From contig NZ_KK211307.1 of NCBI RefSeq assembly GCF_000621565.1, forward strand, positions 68,743-132,742: a stretch of 64,000 nt of DNA. The letters are read 5' to 3'. Positions within the stretch are counted from its first letter, which is position 1. Each line of letters begins with the position of its first letter. Source of the DNA: Butyrivibrio sp. LB2008. Its GTDB lineage: Bacteria > Bacillota > Clostridia > Lachnospirales > Lachnospiraceae. The position numbers were made by a program, and so were the translations under genes. Shown here piece after piece: positions 35,061 to 44,210 of the stretch. Below the pieces are notes generated by a model. The model was given only the letters and a program-made list of their open reading frames with translations. It searched no databases and was not told the DNA's origin.

Positions 35061-35576
35061 ATGGATAAGAATAAATTACCTAAGTTTAAATACCATCCCA
35101 ATGTTTATGAATGCGGAGAAGTAAAGTTTAGTAAGGGCATTTGTAATTGTTGTGGCAAGGAAGCAGACGCTTATGTTCAGCATATGTATACAAGGGCGCA
35201 TGTAGACTGTATCTGCATGGATTGTGTTGCAAGTGGCAAAGCAACAGAAAAGTTTGATGGCTCTTTTATTCAGGATGCTGATCCTATAGATAATGAAGCT
35301 GCTACAGAAGAATTATTTTGCAGGACTCCGGGATATTTGAGTTGGCAAGGTGAAAACTGGGTGGCTTGTTGCAATGATTATTGCGAATATATTGGTACGG
35401 TGGGCACAAAAGAATTGGAAGAACTTGGTATTGCGGATGATTTTTTTGAAGCAGACGGCTCTTTTGATGGGTATGATTTTGCACGTGAATGTTTGGGAAA
35501 AGATGGAAGTCTTTGTGGTTATTTGTTTCGGTGTTTGCATTGCGGAAAATACTATTTGCGGGTAGATGCAGATTAA
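35061..35576 (+). CDS. CbrC family (UPF0167) protein
   Basis: A 171-residue protein with the family's cysteine pairs: CNCCGK (~28), CMDC, CCNDYCEYIG and CLHCGKYY near the end, implying zinc binding. E. coli CbrC affects tolerance to colicin E2, but the biochemical role is unknown. The opening FKYHPNVYE and PGYLSWQGENW are typical. It lies 15 bases before the metallo-hydrolase gene, whose strong binding site overlaps its stop region, suggesting co-transcription. Confidence 0.85.
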   Translation: MDKNKLPKFKYHPNVYECGEVKFSKGICNCCGKEADAYVQHMYTRAHVDCICMDCVASGKATEKFDGSFIQDADPIDNEAATEELFCRTPGYLSWQGENWVACCNDYCEYIGTVGTKELEELGIADDFFEADGSFDGYDFARECLGKDGSLCGYLFRCLHCGKYYLRVDAD

Positions 35577-35590
35577 GGAGGTCAACTAAT

Positions 35591-36352
35591 ATGAAGAACA
35601 TCCAAAATTACAATGCAGCTAAATATGGCACTGACGGCACAGGTAGTAGCGAGTATAAGCGAGTTGCAGATGGCGTCTTTGAGAAGGCAGACGCCGAAGA
35701 ATACGCAGAGGTAGAAGATCAAACAGAGGATAAAGATATGGCTGCAACGCTTCTTTATCAGGGACACGGCAGTGTAAGGATCGTCACAGGCGAAGGGAAA
35801 GCAATCTATATCGATCCGTTTATGGGCGATGGCTACAATCTTCCGGCGGATCTTGTCCTCATGACACATGGGCATTATGATCATACGCAGGAAAATCTGA
35901 TTACTTCGAAGAATGAGGGATGTACTGTTATAAAATGGTCGGATGCTCTCAAAGATGGGGAGTGTCAGAATTATGATCTTGGGTTTGTATCCGTTGAAAC
36001 TGTGGAAGCCGGCTACAACAGTAATCATGACGTTTCGGAGTGTGTCGGGTTCATACTGACATTTTCTGACGGCGTAAAGGCATATTTCTCCGGAGATACG
36101 TCAACGACGCCTTCGATGTCCGGATTTGTGGAAAAGAAGCTTGATTATGCTTTTTTGTGCTGCGACGGAGTCTACAACATGGATGCCGCGGAGGCGTCTG
36201 AGTGTGCAAAGATTATTGGTGCCAAGCACACGATTCCTTACCATATGGAACCTGCGAAGGATAAAAGCGGCTTTGATATGAGCGTGGCTGAGAGCTTTGA
36301 TGCGCCTGGGAAGATAATACTTAAGCCCGGGGAAGAGCTGGTTTTGGAGTGA
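35591..36352 (+). CDS. metallo-beta-lactamase-fold hydrolase (UlaG-like)
   Basis: A 253-residue protein with THGHYDH (~95-101), FSGDTS for the bridging Asp and a late histidine in PYHMEP. An N-terminal ~55-residue acidic extension is unusual for the fold. It belongs to the same superfamily as the product of 24779 but is not a close copy. The ATG at 35591 follows AGGAGG; the open frame runs further upstream through the CbrC gene without meaning. Substrate unknown. Confidence 0.8.
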   Translation: MKNIQNYNAAKYGTDGTGSSEYKRVADGVFEKADAEEYAEVEDQTEDKDMAATLLYQGHGSVRIVTGEGKAIYIDPFMGDGYNLPADLVLMTHGHYDHTQENLITSKNEGCTVIKWSDALKDGECQNYDLGFVSVETVEAGYNSNHDVSECVGFILTFSDGVKAYFSGDTSTTPSMSGFVEKKLDYAFLCCDGVYNMDAAEASECAKIIGAKHTIPYHMEPAKDKSGFDMSVAESFDAPGKIILKPGEELVLE

Positions 36353-36358
36353 TAGAAA

Positions 36359-36386
36359 GGTCTGACATTATGTCGGATCTTTTTTC
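36359..36386 (+). terminator. intrinsic terminator
   Basis: GGTCTGACAT pairs with ATGTCGGATC, including G-T pairs, followed by TTTTTT, seven bases after the hydrolase stop. Confidence 0.75.
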
Positions 36387-36526
36387 ACTTTGATAACAAA
36401 AATAATCATTGAAGAAAATAAAAATTGTGATATGATAATAAAAAAAGATTTTGCAAAATGTAATTGTATAAAATCGATGTATCTGTGAACAATTGTAGTT
36501 GGAAATAGTAGCAAGAGGTAGTATTT

Positions 36527-37627
36527 ATGAAGGAATTTGATATTCAGGAATATATGACACGCGGAGTCGAAAGGGTGGTTTCGGATGCGATAAAAGCTAC
36601 GCTTAAGAATCCAAAAGAAAGTGCCTACATGGCGAAATTTGCCATGGCATCAAGAGCTGCGTCAAAGAAAAGAGCAAGGCTGGAAACAGAGGGTGAGCAT
36701 ATTCCGCCGTTTCTCATTGCAAGTATAACAAGCAGTTGTAACCTTCATTGTGCGGGCTGCTATTCCAGATGCAACAATGCTACGGAAGATACTGAGCCTG
36801 TTCAGCAGCTTACAGACGATGAGTGGCTTAAGGTATTTGACGAAGCCGACGATCTTGGAGTCAGTTTTATTCTTCTTGCAGGCGGAGAGCCGCTTCTTCG
36901 CAAAGGAGTGATAGAGGCTGCAGGTAAGAAGCAGAATATACTGTTCCCGATTTTTACGAACGGAACATACATGGCAGATAAGTTTTTTGACATGTTTGAT
37001 AAAAACAGGAATCTTATCCCGATAATGAGCATTGAGGGCGAAAAGGAAGCTACGGACAAAAGACGTGGCGAGGGAGTCTATGACAAGCTCGTTTCCAATA
37101 TGGATGAGCTGAACAAGCGCGGGCTTATTTACGGTGCTTCAGTGACTGTGACGACAGATAATCTTAGGGATGTCTCTTCGGAGAGCTTCATTGGCAAACT
37201 GTCTGATAAGGGGTGCAAAGCAGTGATCTTTGTTGAGTTTGTTCCGGTGACGGATGATTCGGCACATCTGGCGCCGGGAGATGAGGAGAGAGAATATCTG
37301 AAAAAAGAGATCATGCGACTTAGGCAGGAACATCCGGAGATGGTATTTGTATCTTTTCCCGGAGATGAGAAAAGCTCAGGCGGATGTATTGCGGCCGGAA
37401 GAGGCTTTTTTCATATAAATTCTCATGGTGGGGCTGAGCCGTGCCCTTTTTCACCGTATTCTGACATAAACGTAAAAGACACGTCTCTGAGGGAAGCCAT
37501 GAACTCAAGTTTGTTCAAGGCGTTGCAGAAAGAAGGCGTGCTTATTGACGATCATGACGGCGGATGCGTTTTGTATGAGAAGAGACATGAAGTGGAAGCG
37601 ATTCTTGGAGACTTTTTAATTTTGTAG
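36527..37627 (+). CDS. radical SAM protein
   Basis: A 366-residue protein with the CxxxCxxC cluster motif CNLHCAGC at residues 71-78, which ligates a 4Fe-4S cluster that cleaves S-adenosylmethionine. LAGGEPLLR (~125) is the glycine-rich SAM-binding strand. A later cysteine region (SGGCIAAGRGF, EPCPFSP, GGCVLY) looks like a partial SPASM-type auxiliary site. The N-terminal ~65 residues are helical. Homologues are of unknown reaction. AGAGGT precedes the ATG. A structured RNA follows. Confidence 0.85.
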   Translation: MKEFDIQEYMTRGVERVVSDAIKATLKNPKESAYMAKFAMASRAASKKRARLETEGEHIPPFLIASITSSCNLHCAGCYSRCNNATEDTEPVQQLTDDEWLKVFDEADDLGVSFILLAGGEPLLRKGVIEAAGKKQNILFPIFTNGTYMADKFFDMFDKNRNLIPIMSIEGEKEATDKRRGEGVYDKLVSNMDELNKRGLIYGASVTVTTDNLRDVSSESFIGKLSDKGCKAVIFVEFVPVTDDSAHLAPGDEEREYLKKEIMRLRQEHPEMVFVSFPGDEKSSGGCIAAGRGFFHINSHGGAEPCPFSPYSDINVKDTSLREAMNSSLFKALQKEGVLIDDHDGGCVLYEKRHEVEAILGDFLIL

Positions 37628-37696
37628 AGAAGTAGTATCATAATTCAATAAAAGAACTGTTGGAGGTTGATAATGGCCTAATTGTTCGCAACCCCC

Positions 37697-37794
37697 GTCC
37701 TTAGGGCAATAGGACTTACCGGACACACCTTGTCCGGTGCCGAAAACACGGCATTTCTCGCTTTGTGTCGTGGTGGCCTGAGGACATTTTTTTT
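37697..37794 (+). ncRNA. candidate structured RNA / attenuator ending in a U-run
   Basis: An outer stem GTCCTTAGG (37697-37705) pairs with CCTGAGGAC (37777-37785) and is followed by eight T. Inside are CCGGACA/TGTCCGG and TGCCG/CGGCA hairpins, giving a branched fold that ends like a terminator. Just upstream, GGAGG precedes a two-codon frame ATG GCC TAA at 37674. It may be a regulatory leader for the XRE gene at 37833 or a branched terminator after the radical SAM gene. Confidence 0.55.
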
Positions 37795-37832
37795 ATACTT
37801 CAATTATCCAAGGAGAGGAGGAGAGCAAATAA

Positions 37833-38954
37833 TTGGATCAGCAAAAGGCAGGCAGATTATTAAAAGAGTTAAGACATGAAAAGCAAATGACACAGGAACA
37901 GCTTGCACAGGTTTTTAATGTGAGCTCAAGGTCGGTTTCTAGATGGGAGAACGGAACCAATCTTCCTGATATTTCGTTGCTGGTTGAGATTGCGGATTTC
38001 TATGATGTGGATGTCAGAGAAATAATTGAAGGAGAGAGAAAAAGCGAGATGATGGATAATGAAGTAAGAGAAGTGGCAACCAAGATGGCAGATTATGCCA
38101 ATGAAGAAAAGGGGAAGCTTTTAAGAAGTATACAGATAATAAGCTTTGTCGGGGTGTTGGTTTTACTCTTGTCTATTGTGATACAGACAGCAGGCAATGC
38201 CGATAAAAACGAGGTCAATTATGGCGTTTTGTTTACAACATCAGTCGCATTGATCATTATGGGCGTCATTACTTTATATGTCACAGGATTACTTGAAAAG
38301 ATAGTTAAGCATAAAAGGCTGGTTCTTTTTATGAAGATATCGACAGTAGTCGGAATGATCGTTGCGTTTTGGCGGGTGATTGCACTGTTTGGGGTTTTGG
38401 TGGTGTTGATTGTGGAAGTCTTTTTATCGCCGATCGAAGTATATGATGACGTGACACATTACAATGAATATATGTCTTTTTCCCATAACGAAGCTCCGTT
38501 CAAAGATGAAGAAAATAAATGGGATAAGGAAATGGACGAACATATATGGCCGGATAAGATCACGGACGATATGAATGTCGCGGATTATAAAATGGTTTAC
38601 TATAATCCGTGGGATGCGCAGTATCTGGGGTATTTGGTGGTGGATTATTCTGCGGATGACTATGCGGAAGAGATGAAGCGGTTAAAAGAGTATGAGTCTA
38701 CGGAATATGTAGGATATTACTGCGTTGAAGAGGAAAAAACTTATGAACTTCTTGCAGTAAACGCGGATTCATATCATGGATTCGTATATGCCCTTACTGA
38801 TGGAAATGGCAGAATTATTTATGGTGAGCAGATATTCTGCAATTATTTTATGGATCTTAAGTATAATAAGTACATTCCTAAGGAGTATCTGCTTGATGGA
38901 TTTGATGCCACCATAGAGTCGGATTATCGTAAGAAAATGATGGAGGGCAGATAG
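37833..38954 (+). CDS. XRE-family HTH protein with membrane and extracellular domains
   Basis: A 373-residue protein: an N-terminal HTH (MTQEQLAQVFNVSSRSVSRW, residues ~19-38, closing with ENGTNLPD), three or four transmembrane helices at ~95-200, then an acidic Tyr-rich C-terminal domain. This membrane-tethered regulator layout suggests sensing at the envelope and acting on DNA directly. The start is TTG at 37833 with GGAGGAG nine bases upstream. The structured RNA before it may control its expression. Confidence 0.75.
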   Translation: MDQQKAGRLLKELRHEKQMTQEQLAQVFNVSSRSVSRWENGTNLPDISLLVEIADFYDVDVREIIEGERKSEMMDNEVREVATKMADYANEEKGKLLRSIQIISFVGVLVLLLSIVIQTAGNADKNEVNYGVLFTTSVALIIMGVITLYVTGLLEKIVKHKRLVLFMKISTVVGMIVAFWRVIALFGVLVVLIVEVFLSPIEVYDDVTHYNEYMSFSHNEAPFKDEENKWDKEMDEHIWPDKITDDMNVADYKMVYYNPWDAQYLGYLVVDYSADDYAEEMKRLKEYESTEYVGYYCVEEEKTYELLAVNADSYHGFVYALTDGNGRIIYGEQIFCNYFMDLKYNKYIPKEYLLDGFDATIESDYRKKMMEGR

Positions 38955-39059
38955 GGCTCTTTACGTAATATGACAGCATTTGTTACTTATATCTTGCAAA
39001 GCTATTAACTTTTTGATAACATATTCTCGATATATTAATGTATTTCGAGGAGTATTATT

Positions 39060-39833
39060 ATGAAAAAAAGAATGGTAACTATGCTGATGGTAGTTGCATT
39101 TGTATTTAGTTCAACAGCATGCGCAAAGGATACAGGCGAGACTGTAGAGGAAGAGGCAGTTGTGGAAGTAAGCATAGATGCAGATTTGGCAATCAATGTG
39201 GCTGCGGAAGAGGCGTCTGTGGAAGCAAGCGTTGAGGCATCTGGCGAGGATGAGGCCGTTGAGGAAGAGTCTGAGGAAGTCTCCGGGGAAATAGGCATTA
39301 TAGAGAACATTGATGATATTGACCAGAGCAAAGTTTATAAGAATGATGAATTTGGTGTTGCTATCGTTATCGATGATGATATGAAATTTGAACCCGAAGA
39401 TGAACTTGGCGAAGGCGGAGATTCATTGGGTGCAAACAGTGATAATGTAATGCTTGAGTCTTTTAGCTATTATAACAGCGTTTATGTGGCACAGGCAGAA
39501 TCTGCCAGTAGCCATAAAATTATAGATGCGTTTGTAGCAGACTTGTCTGAAAAGATGAAATATTCTGAAGCTGCTTTTGTAGAAATGGTATCTGTGCGCC
39601 GTAAGATTGAATTTGAGAAAGAATACAGCGAGGTAGAGGTACATACAGAAGATGCGGAAATTATGGGAGTTAAACACCGTGTTGTTTGTGTCACGATTAC
39701 AGAGAATGGCCGTAATGCCTACATGACAGAGGCATATCTGATTAAGGACGGACGTCTTATGACAGTTTCGGCTTTTTCTGCTGATAAGGAAACTGCAGAT
39801 AAGCTTCTTGGAAATCTTAAGAGATTTAAATGA
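39060..39833 (+). CDS. predicted lipoprotein with acidic linker
   Basis: A 257-residue protein with signal MKKRMVTMLMVVAFVFSSTA followed by Cys, then a Glu/Val/Ala-rich acidic linker (~25-80) and a globular domain with mixed alpha/beta pattern and no recognised catalytic site. GAGGAG precedes the ATG. It is probably anchored outside the membrane. Layout is like the lipoprotein at 26505. Function is unknown. Confidence 0.7.
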   Translation: MKKRMVTMLMVVAFVFSSTACAKDTGETVEEEAVVEVSIDADLAINVAAEEASVEASVEASGEDEAVEEESEEVSGEIGIIENIDDIDQSKVYKNDEFGVAIVIDDDMKFEPEDELGEGGDSLGANSDNVMLESFSYYNSVYVAQAESASSHKIIDAFVADLSEKMKYSEAAFVEMVSVRRKIEFEKEYSEVEVHTEDAEIMGVKHRVVCVTITENGRNAYMTEAYLIKDGRLMTVSAFSADKETADKLLGNLKRFK

Positions 39834-39993
39834 TAAAGAATATAATGATGGTGGACAGCCTTTTCCGGTACATAGGAGGTTGTTTTTATTTGTTCCGAAA
39901 CTGTTAATTTGTATGGAAATCAGAAGCTTAATTGAGTAAAATTATAAAAGCATTGTAAATCGACATAAATATTACAGGCAGAAAGGAAAAACA

Positions 39994-41028
39994 ATGATGA
40001 AACTCAGAAACAAAATTATAAGCATTCTTTTGCCGCTGACACTTAGCATTTCAGGCTGCTTGGGCGTGAACGTTCAGACAGTACAGGCTAAAGAAGTAAC
40101 AGAAACTACTAAAACTACTGATAGCAAATTCTCTTTTAACCCGCATGTATGCCCGGAAGGCTTTTACAAGGCGTACGGTGAGGAGTATTGGACATCGTTC
40201 TTTAATCTGTGCGATGCTCTCAGAGAGGGAAAAGATACGTTCAAATGCGCGAGCGGAGATGCGTATGTGTGGTGCATGGTGGGAGGAGCGTTACCGAATC
40301 TTTTCCCTGCCGAAAGAAATTGTACTGAGTATCTCGGCCTCTATGACGGATATTCCAATGGCGTTGGAAAGATTTCTTACTCCATTCCCAAGGAAGAGTT
40401 TGTAAAAAGAGAACGTGAATTTGAGAAGAAGATTGAAGACGTATTAAATGCAAATGTCAAAAAGAGCGACACGGATTTTGAGAAATGCGCTGCTCTCTAT
40501 AAATATATAGTGGACAATTATGCATATGATCATGATTATTTTGATGGCATGACAGCCGGCACGGTAAATAACTGGGAGTATGGCATATATAGAACATTCA
40601 TGACAGGTAAGGGTATCTGTGGTAATCTTAGCGGATTGTATAATTATCTGCTTCTTCAGTGCGGAGTGGACGCGTATGAGTTCAATGATGCAGGAAGGGT
40701 ACATGCGTGGTCTTATGTTGTAGCAGATGGTGTTGGATATCACGTGGATCCCACATGGGGCTTTTCACTGGAAAACTTCATGACTCCGAGCAGCGTTCGC
40801 AAAAAGAGATTGGAAGAAGGTAATATCACAGGTGCACTTGAGCCAATGTATTATTTAGATGATGTGCCGCTTAAAAAAGCAGGCATAGATTTTTCTGCAA
40901 ATGACGACAGATTCGCGCAGCTTCGCAAAGGCTGGAAGATATTGGAAGTAGACAGAGACAGGAAAGTCATAAAATATGATTCTGAAGACGGAGTTAAAGA
41001 GTTTGCGTATGGAAAGTTGAATAAATGA
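39994..41028 (+). CDS. transglutaminase-like cysteine protease, exported
   Basis: A 344-residue protein with a lipoprotein-type signal (LTLSISGC at ~17-24). A transglutaminase-like domain shows the catalytic triad in order: Cys in GKGICGNLSG (~209), His in RVHAWSYV (~236) and Asp in YHVDPTWG (~251). Bacterial members of this fold are mostly peptidases or amidases acting on envelope proteins or peptidoglycan. GAAAGGA precedes the ATG. It is followed by a terminator, so it is monocistronic. Confidence 0.8.
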   Translation: MMKLRNKIISILLPLTLSISGCLGVNVQTVQAKEVTETTKTTDSKFSFNPHVCPEGFYKAYGEEYWTSFFNLCDALREGKDTFKCASGDAYVWCMVGGALPNLFPAERNCTEYLGLYDGYSNGVGKISYSIPKEEFVKREREFEKKIEDVLNANVKKSDTDFEKCAALYKYIVDNYAYDHDYFDGMTAGTVNNWEYGIYRTFMTGKGICGNLSGLYNYLLLQCGVDAYEFNDAGRVHAWSYVVADGVGYHVDPTWGFSLENFMTPSSVRKKRLEEGNITGALEPMYYLDDVPLKKAGIDFSANDDRFAQLRKGWKILEVDRDRKVIKYDSEDGVKEFAYGKLNK

Positions 41029-41042
41029 TCCGGTAAAAATAT

Positions 41043-41085
41043 AGGCCTTCTATGATAAAATAAAGTGTCATAAGGAGGCCTTTTA
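41043..41085 (+). terminator. intrinsic terminator
   Basis: AGGCCT...AGGCCT with inner TATGA/TCATA pairing, followed by TTTT, downstream of the transglutaminase-like gene. Confidence 0.7.
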
Positions 41086-41107
41086 TGATGGAAAAGGAGA
41101 ATGAGAA

Positions 41108-41842
41108 ATGATTAAAATACCGAATCTTATTGGGGATGAGAAGGCAGATGCAATTGTGTCGAGATTCATCAACGATAGACTTATAAGAATAATGGAAGAC
41201 ATAATCCTCGATGAGGTTGTCTGGAAGATGGCGGAGCGTGGAGAGCTTGATCCTGAGGCGGCGTCAAAGAGTTTTGATGAGCTTGTTGATATATCGAAGC
41301 TTATTCCGAATATGGACTTTGCGGAGATGGTTTCTACGGATTATTTGCCGGAAAACTACCCGATAGAGCAGGCAAATGAGGCGTTTTTGGGTGTTTATAA
41401 GTTGTTGAAGTCAGAGGAGGAGTATGTTCCGAACAAGCTAATGGAATTTGTTCTTTTTTGCATCATTAATAAAGAGGTTGGCGAAGTTGATCTGATAAAT
41501 TCCGATATGCTTAGCGGGATGTTTGATGGTATCGATGTGGAGTTTGATGGCTTTGAGGACTTTGACGATGATATCGAGGATAATCTTATTGATGAAGATG
41601 ATGTCGAAGAGATCACAACGATAGAGAGACTTCCCGAGGCGGACCGAATCATTGTAAAGAATGCTGTTTTGGAGTTACATAAGGGCGGGCACGAAGGCGA
41701 GGAGCTTGAGAGTTTTGCAGAGAACTCTGTTGAAAAATATGAGGATCTTCGGGCGTACTTTGATATCTGTTTCATAGATACGGATTGCCTGAAGCTTGGT
41801 GAGTACACGGAAGATGAGCTTAAGAGTTTGGAACTCAATTAA
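41108..41842 (+). CDS. acidic hypothetical protein
   Basis: A 244-residue, strongly acidic, helical protein without signal peptide. A run of Asp/Glu (EDFDDDIEDNLIDEDDVEE at ~150-168) separates two helical halves. No domain is recognised. AAAAGGAG precedes the ATG. The GNAT gene follows after 18 bases with its binding site just beyond this stop, so co-transcription is likely. Function is unknown. Confidence 0.6.
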   Translation: MIKIPNLIGDEKADAIVSRFINDRLIRIMEDIILDEVVWKMAERGELDPEAASKSFDELVDISKLIPNMDFAEMVSTDYLPENYPIEQANEAFLGVYKLLKSEEEYVPNKLMEFVLFCIINKEVGEVDLINSDMLSGMFDGIDVEFDGFEDFDDDIEDNLIDEDDVEEITTIERLPEADRIIVKNAVLELHKGGHEGEELESFAENSVEKYEDLRAYFDICFIDTDCLKLGEYTEDELKSLELN

Positions 41843-41860
41843 TTGCCGGGAGTTTTATCG

Positions 41861-42307
41861 ATGGATTTTATTGTAAAGCATTTTAGTGAGCTCAGCGTTG
41901 AGGAGCTCTATGAAATATTGAAGACGAGATTCGAGATCTTTGTAACAGAGCAGGAATGCATATATCAGGATCTTGATGATAAAGATAAGGATGCGCTGCA
42001 TGTCTTTTGCCTGAACGAGTCGGGAAGAGTTGCAGGGTGTCTTCGCGTCTTTTGGAGAGATGAAAAAAACGGAGTGGCTCAGATCGGAAGGGTGGTCACT
42101 CTTGAACACGGTAAAGGCGTCGGAGGAGCGATGCTTAAAAAGGGCGTAGAGGTAGCGAAAGATGTCTTTTGTGCAAAAAAGATATACCTCGAAGCTCAGG
42201 TCTACGCTATCGGATATTATGCAAAAGAAGGTTTCAAGGTGGTATCCGATGAGTTCATGGAAGATGGGATTCCGCATGTGAGGATGGAGCTGCGCACTAA
42301 TAAATAA
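41861..42307 (+). CDS. ElaA-type GNAT acetyltransferase
   Basis: A 148-residue protein with ELYEILKTRFEIFVTEQEC (the ElaA opening), GRVVTLEHGKGVGGAM for acetyl-CoA binding and YYAKEGFKVVSDEFMEDGIP at the end, all typical of the ElaA branch. It acetylates an unknown amine. CCGGGAG precedes the ATG at 41861, preferred over an in-frame TTG at 41843. The stop lies within the stem of a terminator. Confidence 0.85.
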   Translation: MDFIVKHFSELSVEELYEILKTRFEIFVTEQECIYQDLDDKDKDALHVFCLNESGRVAGCLRVFWRDEKNGVAQIGRVVTLEHGKGVGGAMLKKGVEVAKDVFCAKKIYLEAQVYAIGYYAKEGFKVVSDEFMEDGIPHVRMELRTNK

Positions 42308-42326
42308 TTAGTGCGACAGCCCTTTT
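42289..42326 (+). terminator. intrinsic terminator overlapping a stop codon
   Basis: GCTG and GCACTAAT pair with ATTAGTGC and CAGC around a short loop, followed by CCTTTT. The left arm is within the end of the acetyltransferase gene. Confidence 0.7.
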
Positions 42327-42445
42327 CTGTTTTGGCAGTTACTGCCTATTCTTGGAAGATTGCTATTTTTATAGGATGAGAGGACCATTTGCTGAGTAAG
42401 AGCAGAAGATTATTTAAAGAATGAAGTTTTTGTGAGGACAAGTTA

Positions 42446-42868
42446 ATGCGATACGAAAAAGAGCTTATAGATGCTATTTCTTCCGAGGACTTTGGGTTAA
42501 CAGAACAAGTGCTGGAAAATATTATCGAAGAAGATGATTCTATCGAGTATGTCAAAGTGATTCTAAATCATATGGAAAAGAATCTAAACGTTTATTATGG
42601 CATGCCGGGGCCGGCAGTTCATTATGCTGAACGGTTCTATTTGAATGGCTATGAGAAATTGTTATATGAATCGCTTAAGCGAAAGCCTACACAACATACA
42701 TTATGGATGCTAAATAGAATTCTTAATTCGCCGCAATTGGATGATAAAGATAAATATCTTACGCTTCTAAACGATATAGCTTCAGGTGCTGGTATTGATG
42801 CGGCTGTCAGTGCAGAGGCCCGAAGCTTTTTGGAGTATCATAAGGGTATTAATGGAGATTTGAGATGA
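42446..42868 (+). CDS. helical protein, possible Imm30-like immunity protein
   Basis: A 140-residue helical protein. Segments such as YVKVILNHMEKNLNVYY and LWMLNRILNSPQLDDKDKY resemble, by eye, the Imm30 type of immunity protein found with polymorphic toxins. Its stop overlaps the ATG of a SUKH-like gene (ATGA overlap at 42865), and linked immunity genes are common as orphan arrays. No toxin is adjacent. GAGGAC precedes the ATG. Confidence 0.5.
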   Translation: MRYEKELIDAISSEDFGLTEQVLENIIEEDDSIEYVKVILNHMEKNLNVYYGMPGPAVHYAERFYLNGYEKLLYESLKRKPTQHTLWMLNRILNSPQLDDKDKYLTLLNDIASGAGIDAAVSAEARSFLEYHKGINGDLR

Positions 42869-43325
42869 TAGAAGAATTTATTGAATGGACACAAAATAAT
42901 GGATGGGATATTGAATTATCCGAAAAAGAAAATGATTTTCCTGAAGAAGAAAGAGCGAGGTATGGGAAGATACCTGAACAATGGTTAAACTTTGCATCAA
43001 AGTTTAACTATATTTCAAATTCTGAGGGAAATATATGGTTCCTTACCTGCTTTGATTTTACGGATTTTTGTAATGATTTTGAGGATATGAGCCTTGAGGC
43101 TGCATCTGATGATGATGAATGGAAAAAAGAATTACGAATTTTTGGGATAAAACAATTCCCATTGTCATGAGTGTTGGCGGTGATTATTACTATTATGGTA
43201 TAGATATTGAAACAGGAAAGATTGTTGTAGCATATGAACCTGAATTTGAAGAGGTAGTTGAAGTTGCAGATACATTTGATGTGTTTATTCGGAAAATCAT
43301 TGCAGGTGAAATATTATTAGTGTAG
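42865..43325 (+). pseudogene. SMI1/KNR4 (SUKH)-like immunity gene, frameshifted
   Basis: The first frame (42865-43170) gives FEDMSLEAASDDDEWKKELR and then a short tail. Adding one T to the five-T run at 43139-43143 joins it to the frame that ends at 43325 with IPIVMSVGGDYYYYGIDIET and VAYEPEFEEVVEVADTFDVF, the classic end of SUKH proteins. SUKH proteins neutralise nuclease and other toxins. It overlaps the preceding immunity-like gene. The break may be real or an indel error. Confidence 0.65.
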
Positions 43326-43353
43326 ATAGAGTTTAATAATTGGAGATTTTGAA

Positions 43354-44073
43354 GTGAGTAGAGTGCTTGTAATTCCGGACGTACATTTAAAGCCATGGAT
43401 TTTTGACATGGCAGACAGAATAGATGAGAGCAGTTATGATGATATCGTCATTCTTGGAGACTTGGTAGATGATTGGGGAAAAGGAAATGATCTGGACGCA
43501 TATAGACAGACCTTGGACAGGGCTGCAGAATTTGGAAAAAAGCATGATAGGTCTTTGTGGTGTTATGGCAATCATGATGTATCCTATCTTTGGGATGCGA
43601 TGGAATCAGGATACTCGGTTCAGGCAAGAATAACAGCTATTGAAGGTATTACAATGCTGGAGAATGTCATAGGAGAAAGATACAGATTTGTGCATAGGAT
43701 AGATGATGTGCTTTTTAGCCATGCCGGCCTTACTGAGAATTTTGTGTTTTACTCATGTGGGTATCATGTGAAGGAGATTGATGATATTCTTGCGAAAATA
43801 AATCGTATGGGACAAAGAGAATTATGGAGGGACAGCTCACCGATTTGGGCGAGACCTCAGGCTGATTTCTACAGGATGTTCAGAGACGATATCTTTTATC
43901 AGGTAGTAGGACATACTCCTGTAGAGGAACCTCTTGATGTAGGAGGTGTGCTGACGTTGGATCTTTTTTCCACATATTCAAATGGAGAGGCACATGGAAA
44001 CCAAAAGCTTTATATCGTGGATACTGCAACTCGTAAATATGAAGAAGCATTGTTTTTATTAAAGAGTAAATAA
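43354..44073 (+). CDS. calcineurin-like metallophosphoesterase
   Basis: A 239-residue protein with the phosphoesterase motifs PDVHLKP (residues 8-14), ILGDLVDDW (~35), YGNHDVSY (~72), SHAGLTE (~126) and GHTPVEEP (~188), giving a full di-metal site. The presence of HAGLTENF and GHTP places it near the PPP/ApaH-like branch, so it may be a protein phosphatase or dinucleotide hydrolase. The start is GTG at 43354 with GGAG eight bases upstream. It is the last chromosomal-looking gene before the accessory block. Confidence 0.85.
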   Translation: MSRVLVIPDVHLKPWIFDMADRIDESSYDDIVILGDLVDDWGKGNDLDAYRQTLDRAAEFGKKHDRSLWCYGNHDVSYLWDAMESGYSVQARITAIEGITMLENVIGERYRFVHRIDDVLFSHAGLTENFVFYSCGYHVKEIDDILAKINRMGQRELWRDSSPIWARPQADFYRMFRDDIFYQVVGHTPVEEPLDVGGVLTLDLFSTYSNGEAHGNQKLYIVDTATRKYEEALFLLKSK

Positions 44074-44177
44074 TGAAGGCGCTTTCAGAAAAGGATCCGA
44101 CGTTGATTTTATCAAAAGAAATGATATCTATATCATTGTAATGCAGATGAGGTATGTGTAGGATATTTAGTGAAATA

Positions 44178-44205
44178 GAAAAGGTCTCCGTAAAATGCGG
44201 AGACC
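44178..44205 (-). terminator. intrinsic terminator for the antitoxin transcript
   Basis: A perfect GGTCTCCG/CGGAGACC hairpin; on the minus strand it is followed by CTTTTC. It ends the toxin-antitoxin transcript, just after the antitoxin stop at 44211. Confidence 0.75.
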
Positions 44206-44210
44206 ATAAA

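Noticed and set aside
37682..37879. 65-residue gene
   Set aside because: It covers the structured RNA and overlaps the start of the HTH gene; no ribosome binding site.
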